From Neodiprion pinetum (taxonomy: Eukaryota; Arthropoda; Insecta; Hymenoptera; Diprionidae), in the NCBI RefSeq assembly GCF_021155775.2, contig NC_060234.1, positions 11,521,871 through 11,585,870 on the forward strand: 64,000 bases of DNA, in the 5' to 3' direction. Position 1 is the first letter of the stretch. Each line of letters opens with the position of its first letter. This document shows positions 47,501 through 60,910 of this stretch, piece by piece. The notes under the pieces were generated by a model. That model was not told the origin of the DNA. It did no database searches and saw nothing but the letters and a program-made list of their open reading frames with translations. The position numbers and the translations under genes were made by a program.

Positions 47501-50500
47501 TTTCGACTTTGAATTTCCCTGTTCTTATCTATTCTTGAGTCACTCCTCATACATATTTGATGTCATCAGAAATTATTTTTGCATGGAATTTTTAGAATCA
47601 AGAATATTTGATCAGATTTTGAGTCTAATGATAAATTTGATGTTATTGAAGTTTTATTTTAATAAAACCAAAAACACGAGTTCAAGAACATACCTGACGT
47701 GATGGAATTTTTAGAGTATTTCTTCCGCTTTCAATGAGTAAAAATTTATAAGAATTACTATGAAAAACCTGTGCAATTTTCAATTTACAAACCTGTGTCA
47801 TTGACTTAACATTTGAACTCATAATGCAAGATGATGTGTAGTGCAAAATTGTACATAGTTTATTTTGAAAAAGCGCTCTCATTTCTTTCTTTCAGACACA
47901 GAACATGAATTAAAAAAATTACAGAAAGAGCTCGAACACGCAGGTAGCTCAACTGTCGATACAGCTCTGTCTGAAGCATGTGAAGACCACATTCTGCCCC
48001 CGATGAACAATTGTACTTCCCAAGAGACATCAGACAAATCTGCTGTATTAGTTGACATTCAGCAAGGCGTCGGTCGCACTAACAACTGTCAGTCGCAATC
48101 GCTGCAAATGACTTCTGGGTGTTCAACAGCAAGCAACAAAAAAATATTACCAAATTCAGATGTAGCAACTGTCTACAAAGTAAGTAGTGTGAATATTGAG
48201 GTAAATGAGAATCACATTCCGCCTCCAACGAATAAGGAGAATCTCGAACAGGCCCCGGATGAATCTGCCATGTTGATGGAAAATCAGAGAAGCGTCACAC
48301 GGGCTGTCACACGCGATCAGTCACGATTAATGAAAGGAACTTCTGGATGTTCAACACCTAGCGATAAAATAATTCCACCACCTTTTGGACATGACATTTC
48401 GCTTCCAGTGCTTGGCAGAGATATGTCATGCACTACTACGGATTTCAATAACTCAGCAGAAAGTAGTGAACCACCCAGTGGTGCCACGGATGTAATGAAC
48501 CTTCTGGGTAATGACTGGATGAACGATTCTGACAAAAACGAAAACAACGGAAATAATATTGAAGACCCTGATGTATTGAAAGGCAATTATAATTACGAGA
48601 GTGATGATGCTGCTGACTTTGATTATAATAACAATATTGAAGAGTCGAGCAGCGATGAGGAAGACAATGCTGATGATGAAGAAGAAATGATCGACAAGGA
48701 AGATAATATTAACGACGACAATGAAGAAGCAGATTCAGATTACGTACAAGATTCCAGTTTGGTTACCAAGGCTTCACAAAGCACTAAAAATAATACGTCA
48801 ATAGGTTCTTCTGTCGACGCAAGCTTCGACATTTCATTGTTCAAAAACGTGCCACCTGTTGATGATCGCAACCTGACCTTACCTCCATCTAAGGAAAATG
48901 ACAACAGGACAGTAAAAAAATATTTTTGTCCGTACTGCAAAAAGCTGCAAACTAAATTTGCCAGACACATCGAAACAAAACACAAATTGGAACCTGAAGT
49001 CAAGAAATTCATACATCTGCCAAAGGGTAATCGTGAGCGCGCCAAGATTATCGAAACAATTAGAAAACAAGGAAATTATCTGCATAACACGCAACGTGAG
49101 TTAAACACAGGCACGTTGATACTTTGCAGACAACGTCAACCGAAATTTCAAAAATATTCCAATGATTATTCGTGCTGTGATTCATGCAAAGGATTTTTTT
49201 CAAAACAAACACTGCGACTACACTACCCTAAATGTAAGCCTAAACATGAAAAAGGAGTACGTGAGATGACTGTCATGAGTAGACGCATCACAGGATATAT
49301 CCATGAGTGCGCAAATGATGTTCTTCGTCGCATTATCTTCCCTGTATTAAGAGATGACGAGGTGACAAGATCGATCAAGTATGACAAGCTAATAATTCTT
49401 TATGGTAATAAGCTATGTAATAAATACACACATCCTCATCAACATGACATGATACGTGCTCAGTTGAGACTTCTCGGCCGCTTTAAGTGCGCTGTCAAAA
49501 AGATTGACAATAAGATTGACGATTTTGCCTCGATTTTTGACCCTCAATTTTATGATGCTGCACTAAAAGCAGTGCAAGACTGTGCCGGCTATAATCCAGA
49601 CAACATGCTCTTCAAGGCCCCAGCTGTTGCTACCTCACTTGGTACATTACTAAAAAAGTGCGGACGGCAGTGCACTGCAGAATGCATCAAAAGTAAAAAT
49701 ATTGATGGAATAAAGTCTGCTCAAGATTTTCTAACATTATTTGACGATGACTTTCCGACTACAATAAATAAGAAAGTCATAGAGGAACAGACTCAAGCGA
49801 GACGAGAGAAGAGGGTGATTCTACCATCAAAGCAAGACATTCAACGATTACACAACTACTTAAAAACAAATTGCGAAGACGCCATGAAAATTTTAGAAAA
49901 AGGCTTCAAACTTTCAGCATGGGACACTTTGATCAAGTCAACCCTGATTCTTGTACAAATGTTCAATCAGAAATTGAGAGACTTTTAATCACAGACTACC
50001 AAAACCAGGAGACAATTGATACAAACATTAATCGTGATATGTACGAAAGACTGTCTGAGGCGTCTCGTGAGTTTGCCAAAAAATATGTCAGGCTTACAAT
50101 TCGTGGAAAACTAGGTAGAACTGTGCCTGTCCTTCTCCATACAACCCTTCTCAGGTGGATTAATACAATCCTTAAATATCGAAGTCACGCTGGAGTAAAA
50201 TCTAGCAATGAGTATGTCTTTGGTATACCACGTGCAAGCTCTTTGAGGAAAAAGTACCTTAGAGCTTGTCCATTGATGCGAAAATTCGCAGAAGAGAGCA
50301 ATGCATTGGTTCCTTCTACCTTAAGAGGGACAACTCTTCGTAAGCATATCGCAACGTTTACTGCGATGCTTGGTATAGATGAAAACCAAGTGTCAGACCT
50401 CGCTGCTAATTTCATGGGCCATGACAAACAAATCCATAAGGATGTATATAGAGTACCTATTCCCATGAGAGACGTGACAGATGTCTCTCGTTTGCTACAG

Positions 50501-51255
50501 GCTGCAATGGGTGATGAAGACGATTCAGACGAGAGCAGAGAAGAGAGTAGCAATGAAGAGAATGATAACGACGAGCACAACCCCAACAATATTGTTGAAG
50601 AGAGACCTCATAGACAAACTCATCTGCAATGCTCCAGCACTACCAATGACGATAGTATTTGTGAAAGCTCTGCTGTTAATTCCTCTACTAAACGTCGCAG
50701 CAATAAGTTATACGAGAATTTTTTATTATTCCACACGTGGTTTCATAATAAATAAATACTCTGATCGCTCAAATAGTGCAAAACGTTGGTACTACAAAAT
50801 GGAATGATATATTCTCATTTCAAGGAACTTGATAACTCAATAACAGAAACAAATTTAGTAATTCATATGAACGAAAGTGGTTAAGGGTACTGAATTGACT
50901 GTAAAAAAAATGATAGATTATTGGCTGAATGGCTAAACGTACGACATTTCTTTGAGTACATAATGCATTGCATCATTCAATTCAATATATGATTGTTGTA
51001 TTTCTTTTTACTTCAGCGTCACCATATGGAAAAACGAAACGCATAAGGTGGAGCGAAGAAGAGAAGCAAGCAGTCAGAAAATGTTTTGGGGACCTTTCGA
51101 AATTAACCCATCTACCAACTCTCAAAGAATGTCAAGATGCAATCAATAAGTGCCAAGGTTTGACTAAAAGACGACCAGAGCAACTAAAAACGTGGATTGA
51201 CAATCAACGTAAAGCCAAGTTTCGTCAAATGACATACGCACGGCGGTGTTCCTAA
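44536..51255 (+). pseudogene. Crypton-like tyrosine recombinase gene
   Basis: Exon 1 (44536-44674, MFSLVQFDNLEYYV...) joins in phase to 47896 across a 3.2-kb intron. Exon 2 encodes a 57-residue internal duplication (both copies contain TSGCST), an acidic stretch, two Cys/His motifs (FCPYCKKLQTKFARH and CCDSCKGFF) and the recombinase domain: RLTIRGKLGRTVP, LRGTTLRKHIAT and FMGHDKQIHKDVYR with the presumed nucleophile Tyr. The frame breaks at about 49970, between QMFNQ and EIERLL, so roughly ten bases seem to be missing and the copy is probably dead. The last exon (about 51017-51255) is SANT/Myb-like (RWSEEEKQAV). The donor before it is uncertain; GTATTT at 50655 keeps phase. The family resembles Crypton-type recombinases of animals. 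Exon 1 resembles N-termini of insect BEN-type proteins, a weak inference. Confidence 0.65.
45888..46975. mobile_element. Inverted-repeat element in the recombinase intron
   Basis: The left end GGTGTCCCATATTTAGGGTG and the inverted right end GGTGTCCCACAGTTGGGGTG bound about 1.09 kb of noncoding DNA. A second inverted pair lies inside (about 46105-46250 and 46580-46740), sharing GTCGACC, TTTTTGCATCGA and GTCAGCACCAAATAAAC. The terminus type suggests hAT, but no clean 8-bp duplication was seen. Confidence 0.6.
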
Positions 51256-52127
51256 AGTAACGTAAGAACTGATACTAGAGATCCAAAGTCTTGTGTTCGT
51301 AATCAATCAGCTTTTATGCATTATTTTCTCACTCCTTGGAAAAAATATAGTACTAAATTTTATTCAACTTGAAACAGCAATGTACGTGTTAAGGCTTGAT
51401 CTTTCATATTCATTGAACCGAAAATATAATTTTGGATTCAATTTCACATTACTCAACATAAAGATATCTGCTCAGATCTTTACGAATAGTTTGAAAACAG
51501 AATTTGAAATGAGATTTGCTATCTGATAATTTTAGGATACCCAACTAATGATCTCGAAAACTTTATTCAATGTATTCGGTTCATGTATCGATGAAAAATT
51601 CAGGAATCTCTCATATAATAACGAATACTTTTTGAAAAAAGCTCCCATTTCATACACGTATTTAATGTCATGAATGGATCACGGATTTGAGAAAAACTTA
51701 GAGCCCCCTCCCCCCTGAGTTTTCCTAAATTCCTTGATTCATTCATCTCATAAAATAAGTGTATCCTGTAAACACATAAGAAATTGTGATAAACGGATGC
51801 TTACTAAACTTTCTCGAGGTTCTCAAGTTTAACAATTACTATATTGATTTAGATTAGATTTAGAACAGAATTTTTATGGAAGGGCGCAGAGGTGCTCAGT
51901 ACCTGTCGATTAGAGTCAAACTTGTGGACATTCGTGTCAAAATTGAACTGCAATTCTTGGAGAATCTAACTTGTCTGAGATCAAATATGTTTAACATAAT
52001 TTTACGCATCGCACTTTCTATTATTCTAAACAAAACGCTTTAACGGGCAGACTGATTATGATGATAATTTATGTTTAATATGAAAAACGATTTCGTTTCA
52101 CCGAAGTGATATATTTATACATAATAG
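51256..52127. other. Noncoding interval
   Basis: No gene or structured repeat is supported downstream of the recombinase gene. Confidence 0.4.
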
Positions 52128-52820
52128 GGTGTTTCGAATGAAAAAAAATTTTTTTTTCATCCACGTTCCTGCTGAAAAGTATCTTTAAATATTGAAATAA
52201 TAATTACTCTGGAAGAATTAGCTAAAAAAAATCCTACGTAGTGCCGCATTGAACTTAAATTTTGAATTTGTAGAAAAAATCAGGGTAAGACTTCAGATCA
52301 AGGTTGACAATTGAAAATATTCAATTCTCATATAATTTGATGCCCTGACCATGAATTTCATATTTATAAACGTCGCTCGTGATTTCTTGACCTTTATTTC
52401 AAGGTCAAATACCTAAAAAATCCGTTTTTAAGAAGAAAAAATGTTTTTCAAATGTTTATTTTGATGTTGTTATTTTCCAATTCTTATCCAACTAATTAAT
52501 TAACGTTGTAAACATTTTTTCTTCTTGAAAACGCATTGTTTAGGTATTTGCCCTTGGAATAAAGGTCAAGGAATCGCGAGCGACGTTTACAAATATGAAA
52601 TTCGTGATCAGGGCATCAGAATATATAAGAATTGGGTATTTTTAATTGTTAACCTTGATCTGAAGTTTTACCTTGATTTATTCCATAAATTTAAAATTCA
52701 AGTTCAATGCGGCACTATATAGGTTTTCTTTCAGCCAATTCTTCCTGGGTGATTATTATTTGGATATAACGTCACTTTTGAGCAGGAATGCGGATGAAAA
52801 AAAATGACTTCATTTGAAAG
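52128..52820. repeat. Palindromic MITE
   Basis: Inverted arms of about 300 bp cover 52128-52440 and 52510-52820. Shared blocks include GGTCAAATACCT/AGGTATTTGCCC, AACGTCGCTCG and TAGTGCCGCATTGAACTT. The arms are diverged by roughly a tenth. The ends resemble AGGGTGTTTC; the target duplication is not certain. Confidence 0.65.
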
Positions 52821-52837
52821 CCCTCATACATACATAT

Positions 52838-55800
52838 ATGATTTTTTGTGGTAGTACTAAGAATTAGTCATGTACAGGTGTATATTTTATAAAAAGTTGA
52901 ATAAGGATTAAAATTGTTTGTATGTAAGTAATCTTGATGAAAAAAAAGATACTTGGTGGAATGCTGTCACAGCACAGGAAATCAGTGTTATCAATTTCTA
53001 AAACGATAACGGCGCTTTCACTTATGTAGTACTTGGATCATTCACTTTGTTTGACATTACGGATTGAGAAAATTTTTATATCATTTTGTATTATTAATTT
53101 CATAGTTGTAAGGGCATGCTATCTCATTTGATGCTCTTGATATATATTTTTTATTTCCACGTAGAACTTGAGCATGTACTCATTTTTACCTTTACTGTCT
53201 TCGTACCAAAGTAAATAATTTTGGCATGATATGTTTGTAACATCTAGAAATCGTTTTAGGTTCTTGACATTACTTGTACGGATATTTGCGGGTTACTGTA
53301 TACTTTATCATAGCTTTTACTATTGTCAAACAGGACAAATTATTCAGACGTGCATTACGTTTAGAAATTTATGTTACTTGTTTGTGATATTAGTCGTTCA
53401 TATATCTTATATCCTTGTAATTAGTACAAAAAAAAAAATGTATATTTTTGATTCCATAGTGTATTCAAAATAGTTTAACGTGTTTATAATTCTTGAAGAG
53501 TTTATTATATACCGGTAAAGTACAAATAGTAATTATTATAGGATTTGAATGCTGGACATCTTAAGAGTTTGTAGACACTTTGTACTTTTATTACAGAAAC
53601 ATGTTTCGGAAAATGGCAGAACTTGGAATTATTCAATAAAATAAGGATTTAATCATTTTTTCTCATCAAAGTATCACTTTTAATGCTCATATTCCTTACT
53701 CGCCGTCCGAGCTTTCAACAACAACAGCTGACTGAACTACAATGAGCAGTAAGTCACTCAATCAATCGATACGTGCGTGTGTTGATTTGAACATTGGAAT
53801 AGCAGAATATTGTTCAAATTATATTCATCTTTCGAGTCACTAGATATTATAAATTTGATTTGTAAAATATTATAAATTCACTACACGTCTCTGGGTTTTA
53901 AAAAAAGTTAAATTCAGGCTGAGATAGTACATCTTCGTAAAAAATGTGGGCCTCATTATGTGGACTCATTATTCACCTGCAATGAGTAATCTCCATTTGA
54001 GCACAAAACAAATTACTTGATAATTTTATAAGGTTGTGTTCATAATAAAACCAGTCGAATCCGTTTCAGCCTTTTCCATATTTTTGTTTCTACCCCAGAT
54101 CACTTCTTATAAAATCGTCAATCCATTTGACTGCCCTTCTAGGCTGATTCCATTTCAAATAATAGCTTTTCGCGAGGAATTCAAGATGTCTCGAACTATC
54201 TATTACACATAACGAAGTCCTCAATGTATGCTCGCAGCACGTGGCACACGACACTCCAACGCATACTTTGGAGCCACACATCATGCGTATGGGTTATTTC
54301 ATAGCATCTCGACCAAGGTCCACCCCCGTCGTCACAGATTCGATTCACAGTCTTCGGTATTATTGTTCGTAACCTTCATAAACATTCAGATTTGAGGTGA
54401 GAAATAATAATTGAAGTGCTGCAACACGTTTTTTTTTTATAAATTGAAAAACATTTTGAAAAAAATTGCAAAATTAAATGTCCGTGATCTTCCACACAAC
54501 TCAAAACGCCAATTTTTTTTTTTACAGAATCTAATTTTTAATCCGGACAAACTCATCAGAAGTTGCCACTTTGGAAAATCGAAAATTAATTTTCTCTGAA
54601 ACAACCATATATATGGAGCTTTGCACGCGAAACCGGCCACTGCTGAACCTTTGCATTTTCAAATTTGATAATTTTTTTTTCTCATGTTAACCCCATAATA
54701 AGAAACTCGCCCGATTTTTTAAAAATTTTTATCTCAAAAAATGCACCCAGTAGGATTTTTCGACAAATTTTCCATTGTTTTTTTCGTTCATCTTTATAAA
54801 TAACTTCCTGAAAATTCGACTAATTCAAAAAAATGAGTGGTCAAAATTTTTTTTTGAAATACTCTTTTGTTTAAGATTATTTTGAAAGTCATTCACGTTT
54901 TAATTCAATAATTTATTTCAGAAGAAGTCATTTACCGACCACTCTAATGTGGGGGGGGGGGGCACGAAACGGGGTAGGCGGGTAAAATGGGATACCTCCA
55001 AAATTTTACATTTTTTTTTTTCTTAAATCTTTTTCAAAAATTCAAAAATCACTTCTATAAATATAATTGAGCATCATTTAAGAAAATTGTCACTGTTGTT
55101 GAAAAATTTTGATTTTATAAAAAAAAATTTGAAATCCACTTGACTTTATTTTATTAATGTACAATCAAAGAACTCTCAGTATCACATCACTTTACATATT
55201 TCAATAATCGGTTTAAAAATAATTACAATTTTCTAATCTTGACATTTAATTAACTTTTAATCATTTTTATTTTATTACTCTGAACAACATATAACATTTC
55301 TTTTTATGGCAGCTGAAAATTTTTTATTCAATTTTTTTGAATTTATAGAATAAAAACGTGTTGCAGCACTCTAATTATCATTTCTCATCGGAAATCTAAA
55401 TGGTTGTGAAGGTTACAAATAATGGCATCTTTATAATATCTTGTGACTCAAGTTTAATCACTTTGAACAATTCTGCTATTCGAATGTGCAATTCAACACA
55501 CGCATGCATCGATAAGTCAAGTGACTGACCCGTCATTGTAGTTAAATGGGCTGTTGTTATTAAAAGCTAAAACTGTATGTCAGAAATGGGAACATCAAAA
55601 GTAATGCTGTGATAAAAAAAAAAATATTAAATCCTTCTTTCATTGAATATTCCAAGTTTCGCTATTTTACGAAACATGGTTCAACAAAAAGAGTAGAAGT
55701 GTCTAGGAACTTTTGAAGTGCCCAGCATCAAATCCTATGAAATTACTATTTGTACTCTACCGGTATACAATAGACCATTCAAGTATAAAAAAAGAACAAA

Positions 55801-56474
55801 CTTTTTTGAATACACCATGAGAAACGAGCGTTTTTTTTTTTTTTTTGTACCTTTCGAATGAATATAAATATAAACTATGTAGTGACACAACATACGTGTT
55901 TGACTAATATCACAAAAATCAGATAGGGTAAACTTCTCAATGTAATGTACGTCTGGATAATTCGCGTTCGACTGAAGATCGTAGAAGCTATGGTAAGAAA
56001 TACGGTCACCCGCGAATATCCGTGTGAGTGATGTCAAGAACATAAAATAATTTCTAGATGTTCGAAATATGTCACATGCCAAAATTGTTGACATAAGTAC
56101 GAACGTACGACGGAAGCAAAGGTAAAAACGTGAACATGCTTAATATCTATGTCTAAATGAAACAACAAGAACATAAGATGTGGTAACATGCTCTTATAAG
56201 TATGAAATTAATAATATGTAATAAAATAACTTCCTTAATACGTAATGTGAAACAAAGTGAATGTTCCAAGTACTACATACGTGGAAACACCGTTATTTTT
56301 TCATAAAATACTGATTTTCTGTGCCATAACAGCATTCCAACAAGTACTTTTTTTTATTTTTTTTTATCAAGTTTAATGAGTATACAAACACTTCTAAACC
56401 TCATTTGATTTTGTGTAAAATATACACTTGTACATGACTTATACTTAGTACTACTACAAAAAAATTATATATGA
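52838..56474. repeat. Large diverged foldback repeat
   Basis: The left arm (about 52838-54470) and right arm (about 55330-56474) are inverted relatives. Shared blocks include GTCATGTACA, AATATTTGCGGGT-type sequence, ACATGTTTCG/CGAAACATG, and GTGCTGCAACACG at the inner edge. The left arm carries an extra segment at about 54010-54400 that contains one copy of the GTCTCGAACTATC repeat. The centre (54470-55330) is AT-rich with a G run at 54951-54962. No protein is recognisable. Confidence 0.6.
54187..54379 (+). repeat. GTCTCGAACTATC dispersed repeat, copy 1
   Basis: This unit of about 190 bp starts GTCTCGAACTATCTATTACA, contains GCACGTGGCACA, TAGCATCTCGACCAAGG and CGTCGTCACA, and ends GTTCGTAACCTT. 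It is closest to the copy at 61165. Its nature is unknown. Confidence 0.75.
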
Positions 56475-56475
56475 C

Positions 56476-57024
56476 GCATTCCACCCCAAACCGACCTACG
56501 TCTGACCCTGAACTCTTCCGATCAGAGTCATGATTTTTGATGTTGGTCGACCTTAAAAAAACACTCTGGACTTTAAAAAATTTTTTTTAAACTCATCTCA
56601 TATACCTACGATTTTTGAAAATGACCAAATCGATAGCCCCAATTGGAAAATCTGAAAAAATTCTGAAGAATCTCGCTTCATTTACCAAAATTTTTAAGTC
56701 CTCATCCAAAATGGACAGACGTTTGAATCTCATATTATTCAATGTTGTTCTTGAAGAAAACTCGAAAATACTAGAGACGAATGTCTGCTCACTCTGGGCC
56801 AAAGCTTAAAAACTTTGGTAAATAAGGCAGGATTTTTCAGAATTTTCTCAGATTTTTCGATTGTAATATTCCAAAGATTTTAAAGGTTCCAAAATTCAAA
56901 AATTTTTTTTCGGAAAATCTGAAAAACATCCAGATGGTTTTTTCTCTTAAGGTGGAACATGAAAAATCATTACTCTAATCGGAACAGGTCAAGGTCAGCC
57001 GTAGGTGGGTTTGGGGTGGAATGC
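56476..57024. mobile_element. MITE (GCATTCCACCCC terminus)
   Basis: The left end GCATTCCACCCCAAACCGAC and the inverted right end GCATTCCACCCCAAACCCAC match for about 35 bp. The interior, 549 bp in all, is noncoding. It adjoins the right end of the foldback repeat. No convincing target duplication was found. Confidence 0.7.
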
Positions 57025-58380
57025 CTCACATGTATGTAGAATATATGACTTTGGTAGAACGAAATCATTTTCCGTATTAAATGTAAATACTCATAATAAT
57101 TACTCTGCCCATGAAGGCGTTTTGTGTTTATTATTAGAAAATGCGATGCGTACAATTATGGTGAACGCCGAGGTGAACGCATTTGACCAAAGACAAGGTA
57201 GATTTTCCTATACTATTACTTCAGTTTGGATACGAATGTACACAAGTAACTCGGAATGACAGGTATTGAACACATCCCCAGCCTTCCAAAAAATTCTGTT
57301 CTCAATTCGAATTTAAATCAATATAGTAATTTTCGAATTGGACCTATTCGTATGCATGTGTCACCCACGAATATTCCATTTCGACGTGAGTATCCGTATA
57401 AAGAAAGTAAATTCGTTAAGTTCAAACACCTTTTCTTTGAAGTACTATGCCGAGTATACCAATGTGACATTCTTTCTAAATTGTATCTGGAGGGTAAAAT
57501 TTTATAAATTGTCCCTTCAGCATGTATGAAATTTTTAGAATGGGTGCCGAAAATTGGAACAGCAAATCCTAATTCTGTGAAAATAAGGACTCCTTCAACA
57601 AGTTCGTTAGTCTTTCAACTGCTCCAAATATTTAACTTCTCTGCTAGATTCTGGGAAAGTTTCGTGATTCGAATTTTACTGCATCACTGTATGAGGTGCA
57701 AGAGAAATCTAAACAATCAAATTGTTTTTCCCACCATGTTTTATCAAAGCTTGATGACACCTCGTTCGACAACTGCGCAAGACGTCAAAAAAACAATAAA
57801 TAAAATCCATTGCGAGCAAAAGGCAAGGTTGAGATTCAACAAACCTTTTTTGTAATGCGTTCAATTCCCTACAAGAATATGTTTCAGTCATTCGGATTCG
57901 GTCATTGGTTCTGAAAATATGAAATTCTGAATTTGAAAAATAATTTTTCCCGTGTTATTCTTATGGAAAATATTCAAATGCAATGCGCCGTTCGAAATAA
58001 TTTACAATTAGTGTTGACCTTTCCTTTTAGGATTCTTCTTTTTTTACCTTAATTCACCTTTTTTTGGTGGATGCAACCGAAAAAAAAATATCGATTTTTT
58101 TCCGCACACCCTAATATATATTCACGAAAATGACAACATAATATCCAAAAAAATTACTGATCATTTTTGAATAAACAAGAATATTTGGAAGGAATAGTGA
58201 GCATTCGTTTAACAAAATTTTATGTGTGTTTCAAATTGGATCCAATTTAGTAGAGTTTTTCCCTTGAGGAGTGTAAAAATATTGTGTAAAAGCTAGATGA
58301 TTACATACACAAGATTTTGGATCTCGGGTCTCACATGACTTTAGGGAAATCGCCGTGAGTATGTCATCTGAGGGGACTTG
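57025..58380. other. Noncoding interval
   Basis: Several short open frames exist, but none has a recognisable motif. I see no repeat structure apart from AT-rich tracts. Confidence 0.4.
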
Positions 58381-58651
58381 GCTTTGCGTTGATCATCAAT
58401 TCACGTTTTAGTTACCTTGGTCGTTTTTTAGTTGAAGTTTCGTACTCATTGATTGCGTCTTGAAATTCTTTGAGACTTGGTAGACGGGTTATTTTCGAAA
58501 AGTCCCTAAAGTACTTTTCGACTGCCTGTTTTTCTTCTTTGCTCCACCTTACGCCTTTCTGTTGGGCTCATGTTCATCGTGATTTTTCTCTTCCCTGGTA
58601 GTAAACGGAGACATCTGTCACATCTCTTATGGGAATGGGTACTCTGTATAC
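58381..58651 (-). pseudogene. Tyrosine recombinase fragment, second copy
   Basis: Read on minus, this segment gives YRVPIPIRDVTDVS, then after two stops VRWSKEEKQAVEKYF and LPSLKEFQDAIN. Both blocks match the end of the recombinase domain and the SANT-like tail of the gene at 44536-51255. The intron between them and part of the linker are absent. At least three nonsense codons show decay. The hAT-type MITE at 58652 cuts it just upstream of the Tyr codon. Confidence 0.75.
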
Positions 58652-59375
58652 TAGGGTGGTTCACTTTGAAATTTTTCTTTCTTTATTTACTCTCACCTGA
58701 AAACTTTGTGCCAAATTCAGAAGAAAAAAAATCTCCTTGAAGCGCAGAGCAAAAAAAAAATATTTCGAGGTCGCTACCGAATTTAAAGCAGAATGTAAAA
58801 AAATATTTTTAAATCTACTAATTTTTAATTTTTCTTATGTTTTCTTTCAAGAAAATTGTATTGTTTTCCTCGAACCACCGGAAAAACTTCAGGATATTCT
58901 CAATTGAATGTTCCCCGAAAACAGCAGTCTATGAAAAACATAAAACGGCCGCTACCAATATTTAAATGACTTAAAAATACATATTTTCAATTTCTTTAAA
59001 TATTGTTACCGACCGTTTTATATGTTTTTAATCGAAAATACATATTTTAAGTTTATTTAAATATTAGTAGCGGCCGTTGTATATGTTTTTCATAGACTGC
59101 TGTTTCGATGTAACATTTAATTGATAATATCCCGAAGTTTTTCCGGTAGTGCGAGCAAAAATACAATTTTCTCGAAAGAAAACAGAAGGAAAATTAGAAA
59201 TTAGTAGATTTAAAAATATTTTTCTACATTCTGCTATTAAATTCGGTAGCGACCTCTAAATATTTTTTTTTTTTTGCTCTGCGCTTCAGGGTGAATTTTT
59301 TTTCTGAATTTGGCACAAGGTTTTCAGGTGCGAGTGAAAAACAATAAAAAAAAAATTTCGAAGTGAACTACCCTA
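58652..59375. mobile_element. hAT-type palindromic MITE (724 bp)
   Basis: The ends TAGGGTGGTTC and (inverted) TAGGGTAGTTC extend into arms of about 330 bp, and the flanks CTGTATAC (58644-58651) and CTGTATGC (59376-59383) form a near-perfect 8-bp duplication. It is inserted in the recombinase fragment. Confidence 0.85.
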
Positions 59376-59383
59376 CTGTATGC

Positions 59384-60762
59384 ATTAGGGTGTCGGGATT
59401 TTTTTTTCACTTGCCATTGACTAAAAACATTAGTTTCGATGGAATAAAAGATTCCTTATTTTAGCTCGATGCGATAATATTTAGAACTGCCTCAATCGAC
59501 ATATATGTAGGCTGGAGGCGGAGGGTGGTCCTCATTTGGAGTGTTGACGATGTTTTTGCAGGCTGCCTCTCAAATCAACTTTAAATCATTCAAAACTAAT
59601 TCCCTAATTTTTTTCAGATACTTATCAAAATTCTAACCGCGTTTTCCCTCCATGGGCAAGTAAGTATCGAAACTTAGAAGTGTACCTAATGTCTACGCTC
59701 GAAATGAGCAATATGTCGTTAAATTTACACAGCAGAAAAATGGCCTACTTGATACAGCCATTTAAAAAAAAAACACGTGTTACTTCAGAGGAACTGAGGA
59801 TGCATTCGTAACGTCTTCTCCTTCTAGCGATAAGAGCGTACGTAAGCTCGTGAATGATGACGTCATGAACGAAGCTCGTAAAGTTTTGTCTGTGGCCGAT
59901 AAGGGGAGATGGACTTAAAAAAAAAATCGAAACTTAGCAATTTTTAGGTGTGAATCCGAAAACTTGATCGAACAAGGAGACCGCCAAACACGCGGGACAA
60001 AAGTGACAATTTCTTAACCTCTGGGAAAAAAACTGGCAAATGAACTTTCCAGCCGGAAAAAAACCTCTGTCGACAGGGAAAAAAAACGCTGTCGACGGGG
60101 AAAAAACTCTCGTACAGTAAAATAAACTTAAATCGTAATTCGTAATTTCAAACTTGCGTTGTCACTCGTTTTTAATGCATGTGTGGTAAAAAACTCGTCT
60201 TCAGTCTCGGGCGCCTTCAGCGCCCTCGAATTACGACTCGTTCTGTAAACATCGGCGCTCGACCAAAAATATGTAGTTCCTTCTCTAGCTGCATAATATA
60301 CTATTTTAACAACATGAAAATAATTCTTATTCAAACAATATGTAACGAAAAACCGCGACACATGAACAAATTTTAAATGGTTATCTTATTATTTGTAACT
60401 TTGAGATTTTCACCCCCTCCCTCTTCCCCCCATCATGTAAATAGTTTGATGTTTCTACCTTCTTTTTTAAGATACGAATATGAACGTAGGATACCTTTTG
60501 ACCTTATTTCTCTCGTCCCCGTCAACTTTTGTTTGAAACGACATTTGGTGAAGTTATAAGGTTCCGAATTTAATCGTTTAACCCTTTTCTTTTAATGATC
60601 TCTGGGGTTGATGACAAAATTACCAGCATCATTTCATGCAGCAATATCAAATTATTCTCAGATTAAGTTTCGGGATTCTTCCATAAAAAGTACGATCTCT
60701 TATGCTTATCAACTAGACCAATTCGAGTCGTTATCCCTATCCAAAGAGTCGCACGTTAAGGT
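59384..60762. other. Noncoding interval
   Basis: A single hAT-like end (GGGTGGTCCTCATTTGGAGT at about 59523), related to the MITE at 29293, occurs without its partner. Otherwise no gene or repeat is supported. Confidence 0.45.
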
Positions 60763-60910
60763 GTCTCGAACTATCTGTTACACCTAGCAAAGTCTCCAAT
60801 GTATGCACAAAGTACGTGGCACAAGACGATCTATTGCATACTTTCGGGTCTGCGGAAGAATTGTCAGGCGTTTGTGGGATATTCATGGCATCTCGACAAA
60901 GGTCTGAACC
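60763..60910 (+). repeat. GTCTCGAACTATC dispersed repeat, copy 2
   Basis: It shares GTCTCGAACTATCTGTTACA, AAAGTCTCCAATGTATGC and ACGTGGCACAAGAC with copies 1 and 3, then diverges. CATGGCATCTCGACAAAGG near its end still matches. Confidence 0.7.

Noticed and set aside
53231..56094. Similar hydrophobic frames at 53231-53473 (plus) and 55735-56094 (minus)
   Set aside because: They are the two arms of the diverged foldback repeat, not paralogous membrane proteins.
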